64,000 nucleotides of DNA from UMGS1590 sp963558655 (GTDB taxonomy: Bacteria; Bacillota; Peptococcia; Peptococcales; Peptococcaceae): the NCBI GenBank assembly GCA_963558655.1, contig CAUWHJ010000015.1, positions 1 through 64,000 on the forward strand. Direction: 5' to 3'. Shown one piece after another: positions 49,188-60,127 of this stretch. The notes beneath the pieces were generated by a model that was not told the origin of the DNA, made no database searches, and saw nothing but the letters and a program-made list of their open reading frames with translations. The translations under genes and the position numbers were made by a program. Numbering within the stretch: position 1 is the stretch's first letter; each line of letters starts with the position of its first letter.

Positions 49188-49246
49188 ACAGCCGAGGTTT
49201 TCTCGCAAATGCCAAACGGTGTTTGCTGGAAAACCTCGGCTGTTTT
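49188..49246 (+). terminator. terminator after the CMD/cupin gene
   Basis: ACAGCCGAGGTTTTC / GAAAACCTCGGCTGT stem, long loop, then TTTATT. Confidence 0.78.
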
Positions 49247-49297
49247 ATTGCTGGCATTTTTTGCTGCCGATTTCTCAGGGATACGGGTGGCTGGCGA

Positions 49298-49326
49298 TTG
49301 TCACCCATCGGGAAATACGCTATACT
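49298..49326 (+). promoter_or_regulatory. uvrBA promoter
   Basis: TTGTCA (49298-49303), 17 bp, TATACT (49321-49326). No LexA/DinR-type palindrome is evident around it. Confidence 0.75.
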
Positions 49327-49371
49327 ATGAGGATGGAAACGAACGACAGCCAGACGAATGAGGTGACAACG

Positions 49372-51351
49372 ATGGCAGATTTTGAATTGGTGGCGCCGTT
49401 TCAGCCAACGGGCGATCAGCCGGAGGCGATTGATGCGCTTTTTGAAGGGTTGAACCTGGGGTATCATAAGCAGACACTTTTGGGCGTAACGGGCAGCGGC
49501 AAAACGTTTACGATGGCGAACATCATTGCCAAAGCCAATCGCCCAGCGCTCATCTTTGAACCGAACAAAACCTTGGCGGCGCAGCTTTACAGCGAGTTCA
49601 AGGCATTTTTTCCGAACAACGCTGTCGAATACTTTGTCAGCTATTACGATTATTATCAGCCGGAGGCTTATGTCGCACAGACAGACACCTACATTGAAAA
49701 AGACGCGCAAATCAACGAGACGATTGAAAAACTGCGTCACTCAGCCACAGCATCGCTGTTGGAACGGCGTGATGTCATTATTATCGCTTCGGTGAGCTGC
49801 ATTTATGGCTTGGGCTCGCCGGATTTCTACCGCAACGAGGTGCTGAACCTGCGCCCGGGGCAAGAAGTGGAGCGTGACGATGTGCTGCGAAAGCTCATCG
49901 AGATTCAATACGAGCGCAACGATATGGATTTTAAGCGCGGGACGTTCCGTGTGCGTGGCGACTGTGTGGAAGTCATGCCAGCATCGTCGAGTGACCGCGG
50001 GATTCGCATTGAATTTTTCGGGGACGAGGTGGACCGCATTGCCGAGTTTGATTATCTCACCGGAAAAATTATCGGCGAGCGTGAGCACGTGTCGATTTAT
50101 CCGAATACCCACTATGTAACCGATCCAGAGTATTTGGACACGGCGATTGCCAATATTGAGGCAGAGCTGGAGGAGCGTTTGGCCGAGTTTAAGGCAGAAG
50201 GCAAGCTCTTAGAAGCGCAACGCTTGGAGCAGCGCACCCGCTACGACTTGGAAATGCTGCGCGAGGTGGGCTATTGCTCAGGCGTGGAAAACTATGCGCG
50301 TCCGCTTGCTGGTCGTGAACCAGGGAGCACACCGGATACACTGTTGGACTTCTTTCCACCGGATTTTATCACCTTCATTGATGAAAGCCACGTAGCTGTG
50401 CCGCAGATTGGCGGTATGTTCGCTGGCGACCGCTCGCGTAAGGAAAATCTTGTAGAACATGGCTTCCGCCTGCCTTCAGCGTTGGACAACCGTCCGCTGC
50501 ATTTTGAAGAGTTTGAGGAAAAGGTTCATCAGACGATTTATGTATCGGCTACACCGGGCAATTATGAGCTTGAGCACAGCCAGCAAGTGGTGGAACAGAT
50601 CATTCGCCCAACAGGGCTTTTAGACCCAACCATTGAAGTGCGGCCGATCGCCGGTCAGATCGATGATCTCATTGATCGTGTGCGTGAGCGTATTGCTCGT
50701 GATGAGCGTGTGTTGGTGACAACGCTCACCAAACGTATGGCAGAAGATCTCACTGATTACCTGGTGAATGCTGGTATTGCTGCACGCTATCTACATTCTG
50801 AGATTAAGGCGTTGGAACGCATGGAGATTTTGCGTGATTTGCGCCTGGGCGAGTTTGACGTGCTTGTGGGGATCAATCTCCTGCGTGAAGGGTTGGACTT
50901 ACCGGAAGTGTCTTTGGTGGCGATTATTGATGCCGACAAGGAAGGCTTTTTGCGCAGCGAGCGTTCGATGATTCAGACAGTTGGCCGTGCGGCGCGTAAT
51001 GCTCATGGTGAGGTCATTATGTATGCCGATGTGATGACTGGCAGTATGCAGCGTACCATCGACGAAACGGCACGCCGCCGTGGGATTCAGGAAGCCTATA
51101 ATCAGGCGCATGGCATTGTGCCGCAAACGGTACGCAAAGATGTGCGCGCCGATATTTCGCCGCTCAAAGCTGTGGCCGAAGAAGCACCACAGTACCTCAG
51201 CCGCGAAGTACCTGCCGATGCCAAGGGGCGCAAGCAGCATTTGATGCTTTTGGAAAAGGCCATGAAAGATGCAGCCAAGAATCTCGAATTCGAGATTGCT
51301 GCCGAGCTGCGTGACGAAATTCGCCGTATTGAAGCTATGGATAAGAAATAA
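49372..51351 (+). CDS. uvrB: excinuclease ABC subunit B
   Basis: 659 residues from the ATG at 49372 (GAGGTG 6 bases upstream); earlier in-frame codons lie at or before the predicted transcription start. UvrB hallmarks in order: FQPTGDQPEAI, Walker A GVTGSGKTFTMA, the DNA-wedging beta-hairpin with YYDYYQPEAYV, helicase motifs DESHVAVPQIGGM and GINLLREGLDLPEV, VGRAARN, and the C-terminal UVR domain (LEKAMKDAAKNLEFEIAAEL) that binds UvrC. Damage verification in nucleotide excision repair. The uvrA start lies 10 bases downstream. Confidence 0.98.
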   Translation: MADFELVAPFQPTGDQPEAIDALFEGLNLGYHKQTLLGVTGSGKTFTMANIIAKANRPALIFEPNKTLAAQLYSEFKAFFPNNAVEYFVSYYDYYQPEAYVAQTDTYIEKDAQINETIEKLRHSATASLLERRDVIIIASVSCIYGLGSPDFYRNEVLNLRPGQEVERDDVLRKLIEIQYERNDMDFKRGTFRVRGDCVEVMPASSSDRGIRIEFFGDEVDRIAEFDYLTGKIIGEREHVSIYPNTHYVTDPEYLDTAIANIEAELEERLAEFKAEGKLLEAQRLEQRTRYDLEMLREVGYCSGVENYARPLAGREPGSTPDTLLDFFPPDFITFIDESHVAVPQIGGMFAGDRSRKENLVEHGFRLPSALDNRPLHFEEFEEKVHQTIYVSATPGNYELEHSQQVVEQIIRPTGLLDPTIEVRPIAGQIDDLIDRVRERIARDERVLVTTLTKRMAEDLTDYLVNAGIAARYLHSEIKALERMEILRDLRLGEFDVLVGINLLREGLDLPEVSLVAIIDADKEGFLRSERSMIQTVGRAARNAHGEVIMYADVMTGSMQRTIDETARRRGIQEAYNQAHGIVPQTVRKDVRADISPLKAVAEEAPQYLSREVPADAKGRKQHLMLLEKAMKDAAKNLEFEIAAELRDEIRRIEAMDKK

Positions 51352-51361
51352 GAGGAGCATT

Positions 51362-54196
<2,835 letters not shown>

Positions 54197-54338
54197 AAAA
54201 AAGAAAATGTGTGCAAGGACCATAAAAAATGGTCGCATAATGACTGCGTGATGCGGCTTTATAGGTTATAATAAAAATACTCATACAATACTTTCCTATT
54301 ATACATAAAAATATGTCACTAGAAAGGAGACCTTTGTG

Positions 54339-54773
54339 ATGGCTATTCATGCTGCGTTGTTAGAACCGGCGAGAAGTTGCTCTGCCAACCTTGACGAGCT
54401 GATTAAAAAACTCCGTGAAATCAAGGTGAGTGGATGCATCAACATCTTCTCATACGCCTCGGGACAAAACGAACTTAACAAAGAAAAAGGTGTCGAAGTG
54501 CGTGCCTTGCTTGAACAAGCCAAAGCTGATTTTGATGAATTTCAGAAAGGCCTGGAAAACGATAAAGAATGGCATGAGTGCTTCAGCAATCCGGCGTTTT
54601 ATGAACGCTCCATCGCGATTATCGGCGAACGCCTGCACGCTGTTGACCTTTCCAAACACATTCTTACTGTTATTACACAACTGGAAAACATCAGCAATAA
54701 TATGAATGGCACGCTGGAGACCTTCATTGAGTTTTCTTGCGTAGATGGACCAATTGCGCCAATTCGTAAATGA
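54339..54773 (+). CDS. hypothetical helical protein
   Basis: 144 residues from the ATG at 54339 (AGAAAGGAG upstream; a GTG directly before it could also serve). Soluble and mostly alpha-helical, with heptad-like stretches (LDELIKKLREIKV; VRALLEQAKADFDEFQKGL; ILTVITQLENISNNM). No known motif. It sits alone between uvrA and the tRNA cluster with its own -10-like sequences (TATAAT near 54268). Function unknown. Confidence 0.6.
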   Translation: MAIHAALLEPARSCSANLDELIKKLREIKVSGCINIFSYASGQNELNKEKGVEVRALLEQAKADFDEFQKGLENDKEWHECFSNPAFYERSIAIIGERLHAVDLSKHILTVITQLENISNNMNGTLETFIEFSCVDGPIAPIRK

Positions 54774-54807
54774 TGGCTGCTGAAAACCAGGCTCTGATTT
54801 TTACAAC

Positions 54808-54836
54808 TTGACAGAGCGCGAAAACATCTTTATAAT
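54808..54836 (+). promoter_or_regulatory. promoter of tRNA-Ser(UGA)
   Basis: TTGACA, 17 bp, TATAAT: a perfect consensus, 15 bases before the tRNA. Confidence 0.85.
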
Positions 54837-54850
54837 AAATGATGTTTTCT

Positions 54851-54937
54851 GGAGGGGTGTCCGAGTGGTTTAAGGAGGCGGTCTTGAAAACCGTTGAATC
54901 TTTGCGGGTTCCGTGGGTTCGAATCCCACCTCCTCCG
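54851..54937 (+). tRNA. tRNA-Ser (anticodon UGA)
   Basis: Acceptor GGAGGGG pairs with CTCCTCC; D-arm CCGAGTGG; anticodon loop CTTGAAA (TGA); long variable arm as in class II tRNAs; T-loop GTTCGAATC. Discriminator G; CCA not encoded. Confidence 0.95.
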
Positions 54938-54961
54938 TTGCAAAAAAATGTGAAAAATCGC

Positions 54962-54990
54962 TTGACAGAATCGAGCTGAGGCTCTATAAT
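54962..54990 (+). promoter_or_regulatory. promoter of the second tRNA unit
   Basis: TTGACA, 17 bp, TATAAT, a perfect consensus, 18 bases before tRNA-Ser(GCU). It has its own start even though tRNA-Ser(UGA) lies just upstream. Confidence 0.85.
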
Positions 54991-55007
54991 AGATTCTGTT
55001 GTGGCGA

Positions 55008-55094
55008 GGAGAGATGACCGAGAGGCCGAAGGTGCTCCCCTGCTAAGGGAGTATACGGGTGACCGTATCGGGGGTTCGAATCCCCCTCTCTCCG
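55008..55094 (+). tRNA. tRNA-Ser (anticodon GCU)
   Basis: Acceptor GGAGAGA pairs with TCTCTCC; anticodon loop CTGCTAA (GCT); long variable arm with ATACGGGTGACCGTAT; T-arm GGGGGTTCGAATCCCCC. CCA not encoded. Confidence 0.95.
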
Positions 55095-55100
55095 TGATGT

Positions 55101-55174
55101 GCGCTGTTAGCTCAGCTGGATAGAGCGTTTGGCTACGGACCAAAAGGTCAGGGGTTCGAATCCCTTACAGCGCG
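55101..55174 (+). tRNA. tRNA-Arg (anticodon ACG)
   Basis: Acceptor GCGCTGT pairs with ACAGCGC; D-loop AGCTGGAT; anticodon loop CTACGGA (ACG, read as ICG after A34 editing); T-arm AGGGGTTCGAATCCCTT. CCA not encoded. Only six bases separate it from tRNA-Ser(GCU), so they share a transcript. Confidence 0.95.
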
Positions 55175-55179
55175 GAACA

Positions 55180-55209
55180 GACTCGAGGGTTTTCCTCGGG
55201 TCTTTTTTT
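55180..55209 (+). terminator. terminator of the tRNA cluster
   Basis: GACTCGAGG / CCTCGGGTC stem (one G-T pair) followed by T7. Confidence 0.85.
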
Positions 55210-55249
55210 ATTGTCTGAGAGTCTGAGAGAAAGAAAGGAAGAACCATTC

Positions 55250-55723
55250 ATGGCGTATTATAAAAGTGCTCATTGTGTTGTTACAGGCGACGTACAGCTG
55301 GCCGAGGATGTAAACATCTGGCATTATGCCGTTGTACGTGCTGATGAAGACCGCATCACCATTGGCGTGCGTACCAACGTGCAAGACGGCGCCGTGCTCC
55401 ATGTTGATGAAGGTTGGCCGTTGGAAATTGGCGCAGGTGTTACCATTGGCCATCGCGCCATCGTTCATGGCTGCACCATTGGCGATGACGTGCTCGTGGG
55501 CATGGGCGCCATCATCATGAACGGCGCACAGATTGGGGCAGGCAGCATCATTGCAGCCGGCGCCGTTGTCACAGGCGGTGCTGAGATTCCGCCAAACAGC
55601 CTCGTTGTGGGCGTGCCGGGAAAAGTGCGCGGCGCCGTACGTGCCGAACAGCTCGCAGATAGCCGCGACAACGCCGAACGCTATGTACACTTGGCAGAAA
55701 AAGCACTGCAACGTGTGGATTAA
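55250..55723 (+). CDS. gamma-carbonic anhydrase-like hexapeptide protein
   Basis: 157 residues from the ATG at 55250 (AAAGGAAG upstream). Left-handed beta-helix made of hexapeptide repeats, with the zinc-ligand histidines of the gamma-CA family at VLHVDEG and IGHRAIVHGCTIGD, then VGMGAIIMNGAQIG and VVGVPGKVRG. Matches the YrdA/PaaY/CaiE-type group, where some members hydrate CO2 and others act as thioesterase-like or unknown proteins. Followed after 39 bases by a DUF554 gene, probably co-transcribed. Confidence 0.88.
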   Translation: MAYYKSAHCVVTGDVQLAEDVNIWHYAVVRADEDRITIGVRTNVQDGAVLHVDEGWPLEIGAGVTIGHRAIVHGCTIGDDVLVGMGAIIMNGAQIGAGSIIAAGAVVTGGAEIPPNSLVVGVPGKVRGAVRAEQLADSRDNAERYVHLAEKALQRVD

Positions 55724-55762
55724 CGCAGGCATACACATCGAAACAAACAAGGGGGAATCGCC

Positions 55763-56449
55763 ATGCTGGGCACCATTGCAAATACCGCCGCCATTCTTTG
55801 CGGCAGCATTGTAGGCAGCCTCATCAACAAAGGCATCAAAGAACGTCACAAAACCGTTCTTTTCAACGCCATGGGCTTGGCTGCCCTGGGACTGGGCATC
55901 AACTTTATCGTGCAAAATATGCCCAACAGCGCCTATCCCGTGCTTTTTATTGCAAGCCTTGCCATCGGCAGCTTTATTGGAGATCTGCTTGACTTGGACG
56001 GACGCTTCAACAGAGCGGCCAGCCGCCTTTCCAAAGGCAACAACGCTGCTCAGGGATTATCAACAGGCATACTTCTTTTCTGCATGGGCACCCTTTCCAT
56101 ACTCGGGCCCATCCAAAGCGCCCTCCATGGCGACAACACCTATCTCTACACCAACGCCATGCTCGACCTCATCACCTCCGCCATTTTAGCCGCCACCTAC
56201 GGCCCCATCCTCTGCCTGGCGGCTGTCGTCCTCTTCTGCTGGCAGGGCGGCATCTATCTCTGTGCCGACTTCCTCGCACCTTTCCTCACGCAAGACCTGC
56301 TCACAGAAATCTCCATCATCGGCGGCTTCCTCATCGCCAGCTCTGGCCTTTCACTGCTCGACATCAAAAAACTCAACACCATGAATATGCTGCCAGCCCT
56401 CCTCGTGCCAGTAGCGTGGTTTCTCATCAAAATCCCGCTTGGGCTGTGA
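55763..56449 (+). CDS. DUF554-family membrane protein
   Basis: 228 residues; AAGGGGGAA before the ATG. Six or seven membrane helices with the DUF554 (PF04474) landmarks LGTIANTAAILCGSIVGSLI, FNAMGLAALGLGINFIVQN, FCMGTLSILGPIQSALHGD and GGFLIASSGLSLLDIK. The family (YdfK/YqgA) has no proven function; a transport role is assumed. Terminator at 56466-56505. Confidence 0.88.
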   Translation: MLGTIANTAAILCGSIVGSLINKGIKERHKTVLFNAMGLAALGLGINFIVQNMPNSAYPVLFIASLAIGSFIGDLLDLDGRFNRAASRLSKGNNAAQGLSTGILLFCMGTLSILGPIQSALHGDNTYLYTNAMLDLITSAILAATYGPILCLAAVVLFCWQGGIYLCADFLAPFLTQDLLTEISIIGGFLIASSGLSLLDIKKLNTMNMLPALLVPVAWFLIKIPLGL

Positions 56450-56465
56450 GCGACAAAAACAACCG

Positions 56466-56505
56466 ACCGTCCATCGTTCGACACTGAACGATGGACGGTT
56501 TTTAT
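56466..56505 (+). terminator. terminator after DUF554
   Basis: ACCGTCCATCGTTCG / CGAACGATGGACGGT-type stem, then TTTTTATC. Confidence 0.85.
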
Positions 56506-56507
56506 CA

Positions 56508-56537
56508 TTGGTAAAAATACTAAATGGGTGATATAAT
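56508..56537 (+). promoter_or_regulatory. promoter of the tandem SANT-like genes
   Basis: TTGGTA, 18 bp, TATAAT (56532-56537), about 48 bases before the first gene. Confidence 0.5.
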
Positions 56538-56585
56538 GTGAAAAAGTATGTTTTTTTAGGAATGTCTGCTAAAGGGGTGAAAAGC

Positions 56586-56966
56586 ATGGATTTAGCAGAG
56601 GCTGAAAGAATCTTAACTTGTTTGTCGCGGGGAGAACATCCCTTTCATGGGGAAAAGCTGCTTAATGGAGAGGTGTGTGCAGATGAAGAGGTTCAAGCCG
56701 CGCTGAGAATGGTGTGTCGCAAGCTCCATGGTGTTATTCGGAAGCAAGAGAAGAAAGTGCTGCGGCAATCACAATTTGAAGCGCCGACGCATCAGGGAAA
56801 ATATTGGCGACCGGATGAAGATGATTGGTTATTAGAAATGTATGACTGTGGTGTGGAGAAGGAGCGCATATGTCAGTGCCTAGGACGTACAGAAGATGGA
56901 GTTGCTGCACGCTTGGTGCGACTGGGGCGCATACAAAATCGGATGGTGTTTATGAAACGGAAATAA
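56586..56966 (+). CDS. small SANT/Myb-like protein 1
   Basis: 126 residues from the ATG at 56586 (AAAGGGGTG upstream). The N-terminal half (LAEAERILTCLSRGEHPFHG...) and the C-terminal YWRPDEDDWLLEMYDCGVEK followed by ERICQCLGRTEDGVAARLVRLG form the two parts of a widespread uncharacterised family: a helical stretch with a conserved GxxPxxGE-type loop and a SANT/Myb-like helix triplet that may bind DNA. It is a paralogue of the next gene, 14 bases downstream. Possible regulator; unproven. Confidence 0.6.
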   Translation: MDLAEAERILTCLSRGEHPFHGEKLLNGEVCADEEVQAALRMVCRKLHGVIRKQEKKVLRQSQFEAPTHQGKYWRPDEDDWLLEMYDCGVEKERICQCLGRTEDGVAARLVRLGRIQNRMVFMKRK

Positions 56967-56980
56967 TCAGGAGGTGCTTT

Positions 56981-57364
56981 TTGAAACTAGAGGATGCAAC
57001 AGACCTTCTTTACACCATTGCGAGAGGAATTGATCCACGAAGTGGTGAAGCTTTGGCAATAGAGGATACTTGCAATGATGTTGAAGTTGTACGTGCACTA
57101 TATTTAGCGCTTGGATTTTTAGCGCATACTGATAAAAAACGCATAGAGGATCCCTATTTTGTTGCCGGCAAGACATTACATATAGGTGGCAATAAGGCGT
57201 TTTGGACAGAAGATGATGTAGAAATGCTCATTAGAATGTATAAAGAAGGTTATGAAAAGCAGGCAATCTGTGCTTATTTTGAAAAAGATGTGGATGATAT
57301 TGCAGCGAAATTGATCGAATTAGCGCTTATTACGCATAGCGCGGAATTCTTTAGGCGGCGATAG
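56981..57364 (+). CDS. small SANT/Myb-like protein 2
   Basis: 127 residues from the TTG at 56981 (AGGAGGTGC directly upstream, spacing 3-5). Same two-part layout as its neighbour: LEDATDLLYTIARGIDPRSGE, then ALYLALGFL, and a C-terminal FWTEDDVEMLIRMYKEGYEK plus QAICAYFEKDVDDIAAKLIELA. The two proteins are clearly homologous but share few identical residues, pointing to an old tandem duplication and perhaps a heterodimer. Terminator follows. Confidence 0.6.
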   Translation: MKLEDATDLLYTIARGIDPRSGEALAIEDTCNDVEVVRALYLALGFLAHTDKKRIEDPYFVAGKTLHIGGNKAFWTEDDVEMLIRMYKEGYEKQAICAYFEKDVDDIAAKLIELALITHSAEFFRRR

Positions 57365-57384
57365 GCGTTGTTATCAATGCCATT

Positions 57385-57422
57385 AAAGTGCTCTTATCCT
57401 TGGTCGGATAAGAGCACTTTTT
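57385..57422 (+). terminator. terminator after the SANT-like pair
   Basis: AAAGTGCTCTTATCC / GGATAAGAGCACTTT stem, TTGGTC loop region, then T run. Confidence 0.85.
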
Positions 57423-57515
57423 GCATCTATTGACAGGTGGCAGTGATGGTGAGTATGATGGTGGATACAAAGGCGCTAATGAAAGTGCCGAGCGTAAATG
57501 AAGGAGTGTGTGACG

Positions 57516-58298
57516 ATGCGGTTTCATGAATTTGGCGATGCGTCGCTGCCGCATGTGATGTTGATTCATGGCGGCGGCAATGCGTGGTGGAATTATTTGC
57601 GGCAAGCGCGGGCGCTTGCGGGGCGTTATCATGTCATTTTGCCGACCTTAGATGGCCATGGTGAGGCGGCCGATGTGCCGTATGTGTCCACAGAGGCTTG
57701 CGCCGATGCGTTGGAGGCGTATATTGAGCAAGTATTGGGCGGCAAGGTGTTTGCGCTTTGCGGTGTTTCTTTGGGCGGGCAGATTGTTGCAGAGCTGTTG
57801 GCGCGCAAACCGGATATTGCCGAGAAAGCCATTATTGATGGTAGCCTTTGTTATCCAAAGCCGATGATGGGGCGTTTTTGTATGGCCACAGTGCGTTTGT
57901 GTGGCCCGCTGCTTTTTAGCCGCAGCGCTTGCCGGCTTCAACTTGCTTTGATGGATCATCTGTTGCCAGAGGCGATGCGTTATCCGGCGGAGCTGCGGCG
58001 CCATTATCTGCGTGATATGCCGCGCATACCGCGTGACACCCTTCTTACGATGTACCGCACTTATATGATGAGCTATCATCTTAAAGATGGTTTGCGTCAC
58101 ACGCAGGCGCAGGTGCAGTATTGGTATGGTGAGAAGGAGATGCGCTGCGTGAAGCGTTCTGCACGGCTGTTTCAGGCCCTGGTGCCAGGCTGCGAGATTT
58201 GCGAGGCCAAAGGCTGCGGGCATGGATACTTAGCGGTGTATTTGCCGGAGGAATGGCTGAAACGTGCGTTGGCATTTTTTGAATGTGATGAGCGCTGA
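57516..58298 (+). CDS. alpha/beta hydrolase
   Basis: 260 residues from the ATG at 57516 (AAGGAGTG upstream). Core motifs: MLIHGGGNAWWNYL (oxyanion), LPTLDGHGEA, nucleophile CGVSLGGQIV (Ser), and CGHGYLAVYLPEEW with the catalytic His. Resembles small esterase or carbon-carbon hydrolase members of the fold. Monocistronic; substrate unknown. Confidence 0.82.
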   Translation: MRFHEFGDASLPHVMLIHGGGNAWWNYLRQARALAGRYHVILPTLDGHGEAADVPYVSTEACADALEAYIEQVLGGKVFALCGVSLGGQIVAELLARKPDIAEKAIIDGSLCYPKPMMGRFCMATVRLCGPLLFSRSACRLQLALMDHLLPEAMRYPAELRRHYLRDMPRIPRDTLLTMYRTYMMSYHLKDGLRHTQAQVQYWYGEKEMRCVKRSARLFQALVPGCEICEAKGCGHGYLAVYLPEEWLKRALAFFECDER

Positions 58299-58307
58299 AA
58301 AAGAAGC

Positions 58308-58350
58308 ACCCTGCTGGTCGTTTGTTGAGAACGATGGGCAGGGTTTTGTT
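58308..58350 (+). terminator. terminator after the hydrolase
   Basis: ACCCTGC / GCAGGGT stem, about 23-base loop, then TTTTGTT. Confidence 0.55.
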
Positions 58351-58473
58351 GTGGCGAAAAACGTTTCTAAGAAATATTAAATGAAAATTAAGAAAAATTT
58401 AATAAACCTTCGCTGGGTTTCAGATACACTGGCATCATAGAACAAACAGCTATGTAGAAAGGAGTTGGAAGCA

Positions 58474-60075
58474 ATGAAACGTTGTTGGAAAATGGGCGTG
58501 GTGCTGATGGTGTTGGTGCTGGGCGTTTGTGTGCCAAGGGCGGTGGAGGCGGCGACGGTGGACATTAACGGCCATTTGTACGATACGGCTGATAGCGCGG
58601 CGGTGTGTGTGAAAGAGGGCACCACGCTGATTTCTGAGCAGGTGCTGAGCGATGCGTTTTATCTGTCGTTGACACGTGACGGTGATGCATACACGCTGAC
58701 GAATGCCTATGAGGATTTTCGCATTGAAGGGCACCTTGGTGAGCGCACGTTTACGATGGACGGCGAGGAGGTCGCTTTGCCGGTGGCGGCGCAGGAGAAG
58801 AAGGGTGTGCTTTATCTGCCGCTGCGTGCTTTGGCGGAGTGTTTTGGGTATGTCAATTGGTATGGCGATGAGGCGCAGACCTTGGTGCGCTTCGATTATA
58901 ACGACTTGAAGCATCTGCCGGAGGCGGCGCGCAGCGAGGAAGCGCTAACCGGTGATTTTGTGGGCGATGCTGCCATCGAGGTGCCGCAGGGGCATCTCAT
59001 TGCCGCCGAGACGGCAGAGGGACCGCTGTACCTTACGCTCGACGAGAAGGGTTTTACGGTTGCACTGGGCACTTTGGAGACACCATTCATTCGCACGCAG
59101 CATGAGGGCTATCACCTGCACGCCTACTGGTTTGACGAGGATTATTTCTATTGGTGGGAATATCCGCTAAAAGAGGGCGCTACCACAAGCTATCTGTATA
59201 TGCAGTCTCGTGCCGAGGGTGCTCAGCCGGTTCTTTTGGCGGAATGTGGGCGCAGCTATACGCATCTTTATGGCAAAGACGCCACTGCCTGTTGCAATGG
59301 TAATGTGCTTTGGGCGGCGCCGAACGCAGCTGGCGATGAGCTGGCGCTGTGGCTGTATCGTTCCGCCACGGGCGACACTGAAAAACTCGATAGCATGCCG
59401 CTTGTAGACGGCTTTGGCGCAACGATACAGGTGGCGTTGGACGATCATCGTGCTGTCTGGAGCACGTGCCGTCATGTGAAACAAAATATTCCACAAGACG
59501 ATGAGAAGTGGGCGCTGTCTGCATCGTATGGTGACCTCAAGTGTTACGACCTCGCCACAGGCACGACAACGAACCTTTCTCAGGGCTACAACCTGATTGG
59601 CCCGGCGTTGGTGGGCGATTATCTGCTTGTGCAGACAGCGCTTCAAGAGGGAGAAAGCGCACAGGACAACGATGCTTTCTGGGTGTATGACCTTGCGAAT
59701 GAGCGGTGGTGCTACCAACTGGGGCATACTGTGCTGGGGATTGATGCGCCGGCAGGCGAGGAAGCGGGCTATTTGACAGCGCCGATGCGTCTTGATGACA
59801 ACCACGTTGCGTTTGGTGCCATCGGCCGCCGTACTGCTTATGCGCTGCCTGTGCTGGATCTTACAAGTGGCACGGTTCATCCCGTGCAGCAGAGCGATGG
59901 TGCACCGCTTCTGTGCCATCCGGACAATGCACTGCCGGAGGAACTGGACGAAGGTGAACGCTATCTCGATGGCGTGCAGCCGCTGAACGCGCTTGGTCAC
60001 AACCTTGCCACGGTGCGCATTGTCAAAGATGGAGAACGCAGGGAAGAAGCCTGGCCGCTGCATTTTGAGTGGTAG
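58474..60075 (+). CDS. secreted protein with a stalk-type N-terminal domain
   Basis: 533 residues from the ATG at 58474 (AAAGGAG 9 bases upstream). Signal peptide MKRCWKMGVVLMVLVLGVCV with cleavage near VEA-ATV. Residues about 30-145 resemble one copper amine oxidase N-like (stalk) repeat (GVLYLPLRALAECFGYVNWY). The remaining 380 residues are beta-rich with repeated Trp/Tyr strands (YFYWWEYPL, ALWLYRSATGD, AFWVYDLANERW), suggesting a beta-propeller like other DUF5050/TolB-type secreted proteins. Third stalk-domain protein of the window, unrelated in sequence to the first two outside that domain. Role unknown. Confidence 0.7.
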   Translation: MKRCWKMGVVLMVLVLGVCVPRAVEAATVDINGHLYDTADSAAVCVKEGTTLISEQVLSDAFYLSLTRDGDAYTLTNAYEDFRIEGHLGERTFTMDGEEVALPVAAQEKKGVLYLPLRALAECFGYVNWYGDEAQTLVRFDYNDLKHLPEAARSEEALTGDFVGDAAIEVPQGHLIAAETAEGPLYLTLDEKGFTVALGTLETPFIRTQHEGYHLHAYWFDEDYFYWWEYPLKEGATTSYLYMQSRAEGAQPVLLAECGRSYTHLYGKDATACCNGNVLWAAPNAAGDELALWLYRSATGDTEKLDSMPLVDGFGATIQVALDDHRAVWSTCRHVKQNIPQDDEKWALSASYGDLKCYDLATGTTTNLSQGYNLIGPALVGDYLLVQTALQEGESAQDNDAFWVYDLANERWCYQLGHTVLGIDAPAGEEAGYLTAPMRLDDNHVAFGAIGRRTAYALPVLDLTSGTVHPVQQSDGAPLLCHPDNALPEELDEGERYLDGVQPLNALGHNLATVRIVKDGERREEAWPLHFEW

Positions 60076-60093
60076 AGGCTGCATAAAACAAAA

Positions 60094-60127
60094 AACAGCG
60101 TGCTCGCAGGAGTACGCTGTTTTTTTG
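60094..60127. terminator. bidirectional terminator
   Basis: AACAGCGT / ACGCTGTT stem with T7 on the + exit and a T-run on the minus exit, between convergent genes. Confidence 0.8.

Noticed and set aside
49298..49372. LexA/DinR box upstream of uvrB
   Set aside because: No CGAAC-N4-GTTCG palindrome; only a CGAACG half-site in the leader.
48136..49740. 534-residue minus-strand ORF
   Set aside because: It runs antisense to flavodoxin, CMD/cupin and uvrB, whose motifs and codon use are clear; no ribosome site and no recognisable domain.
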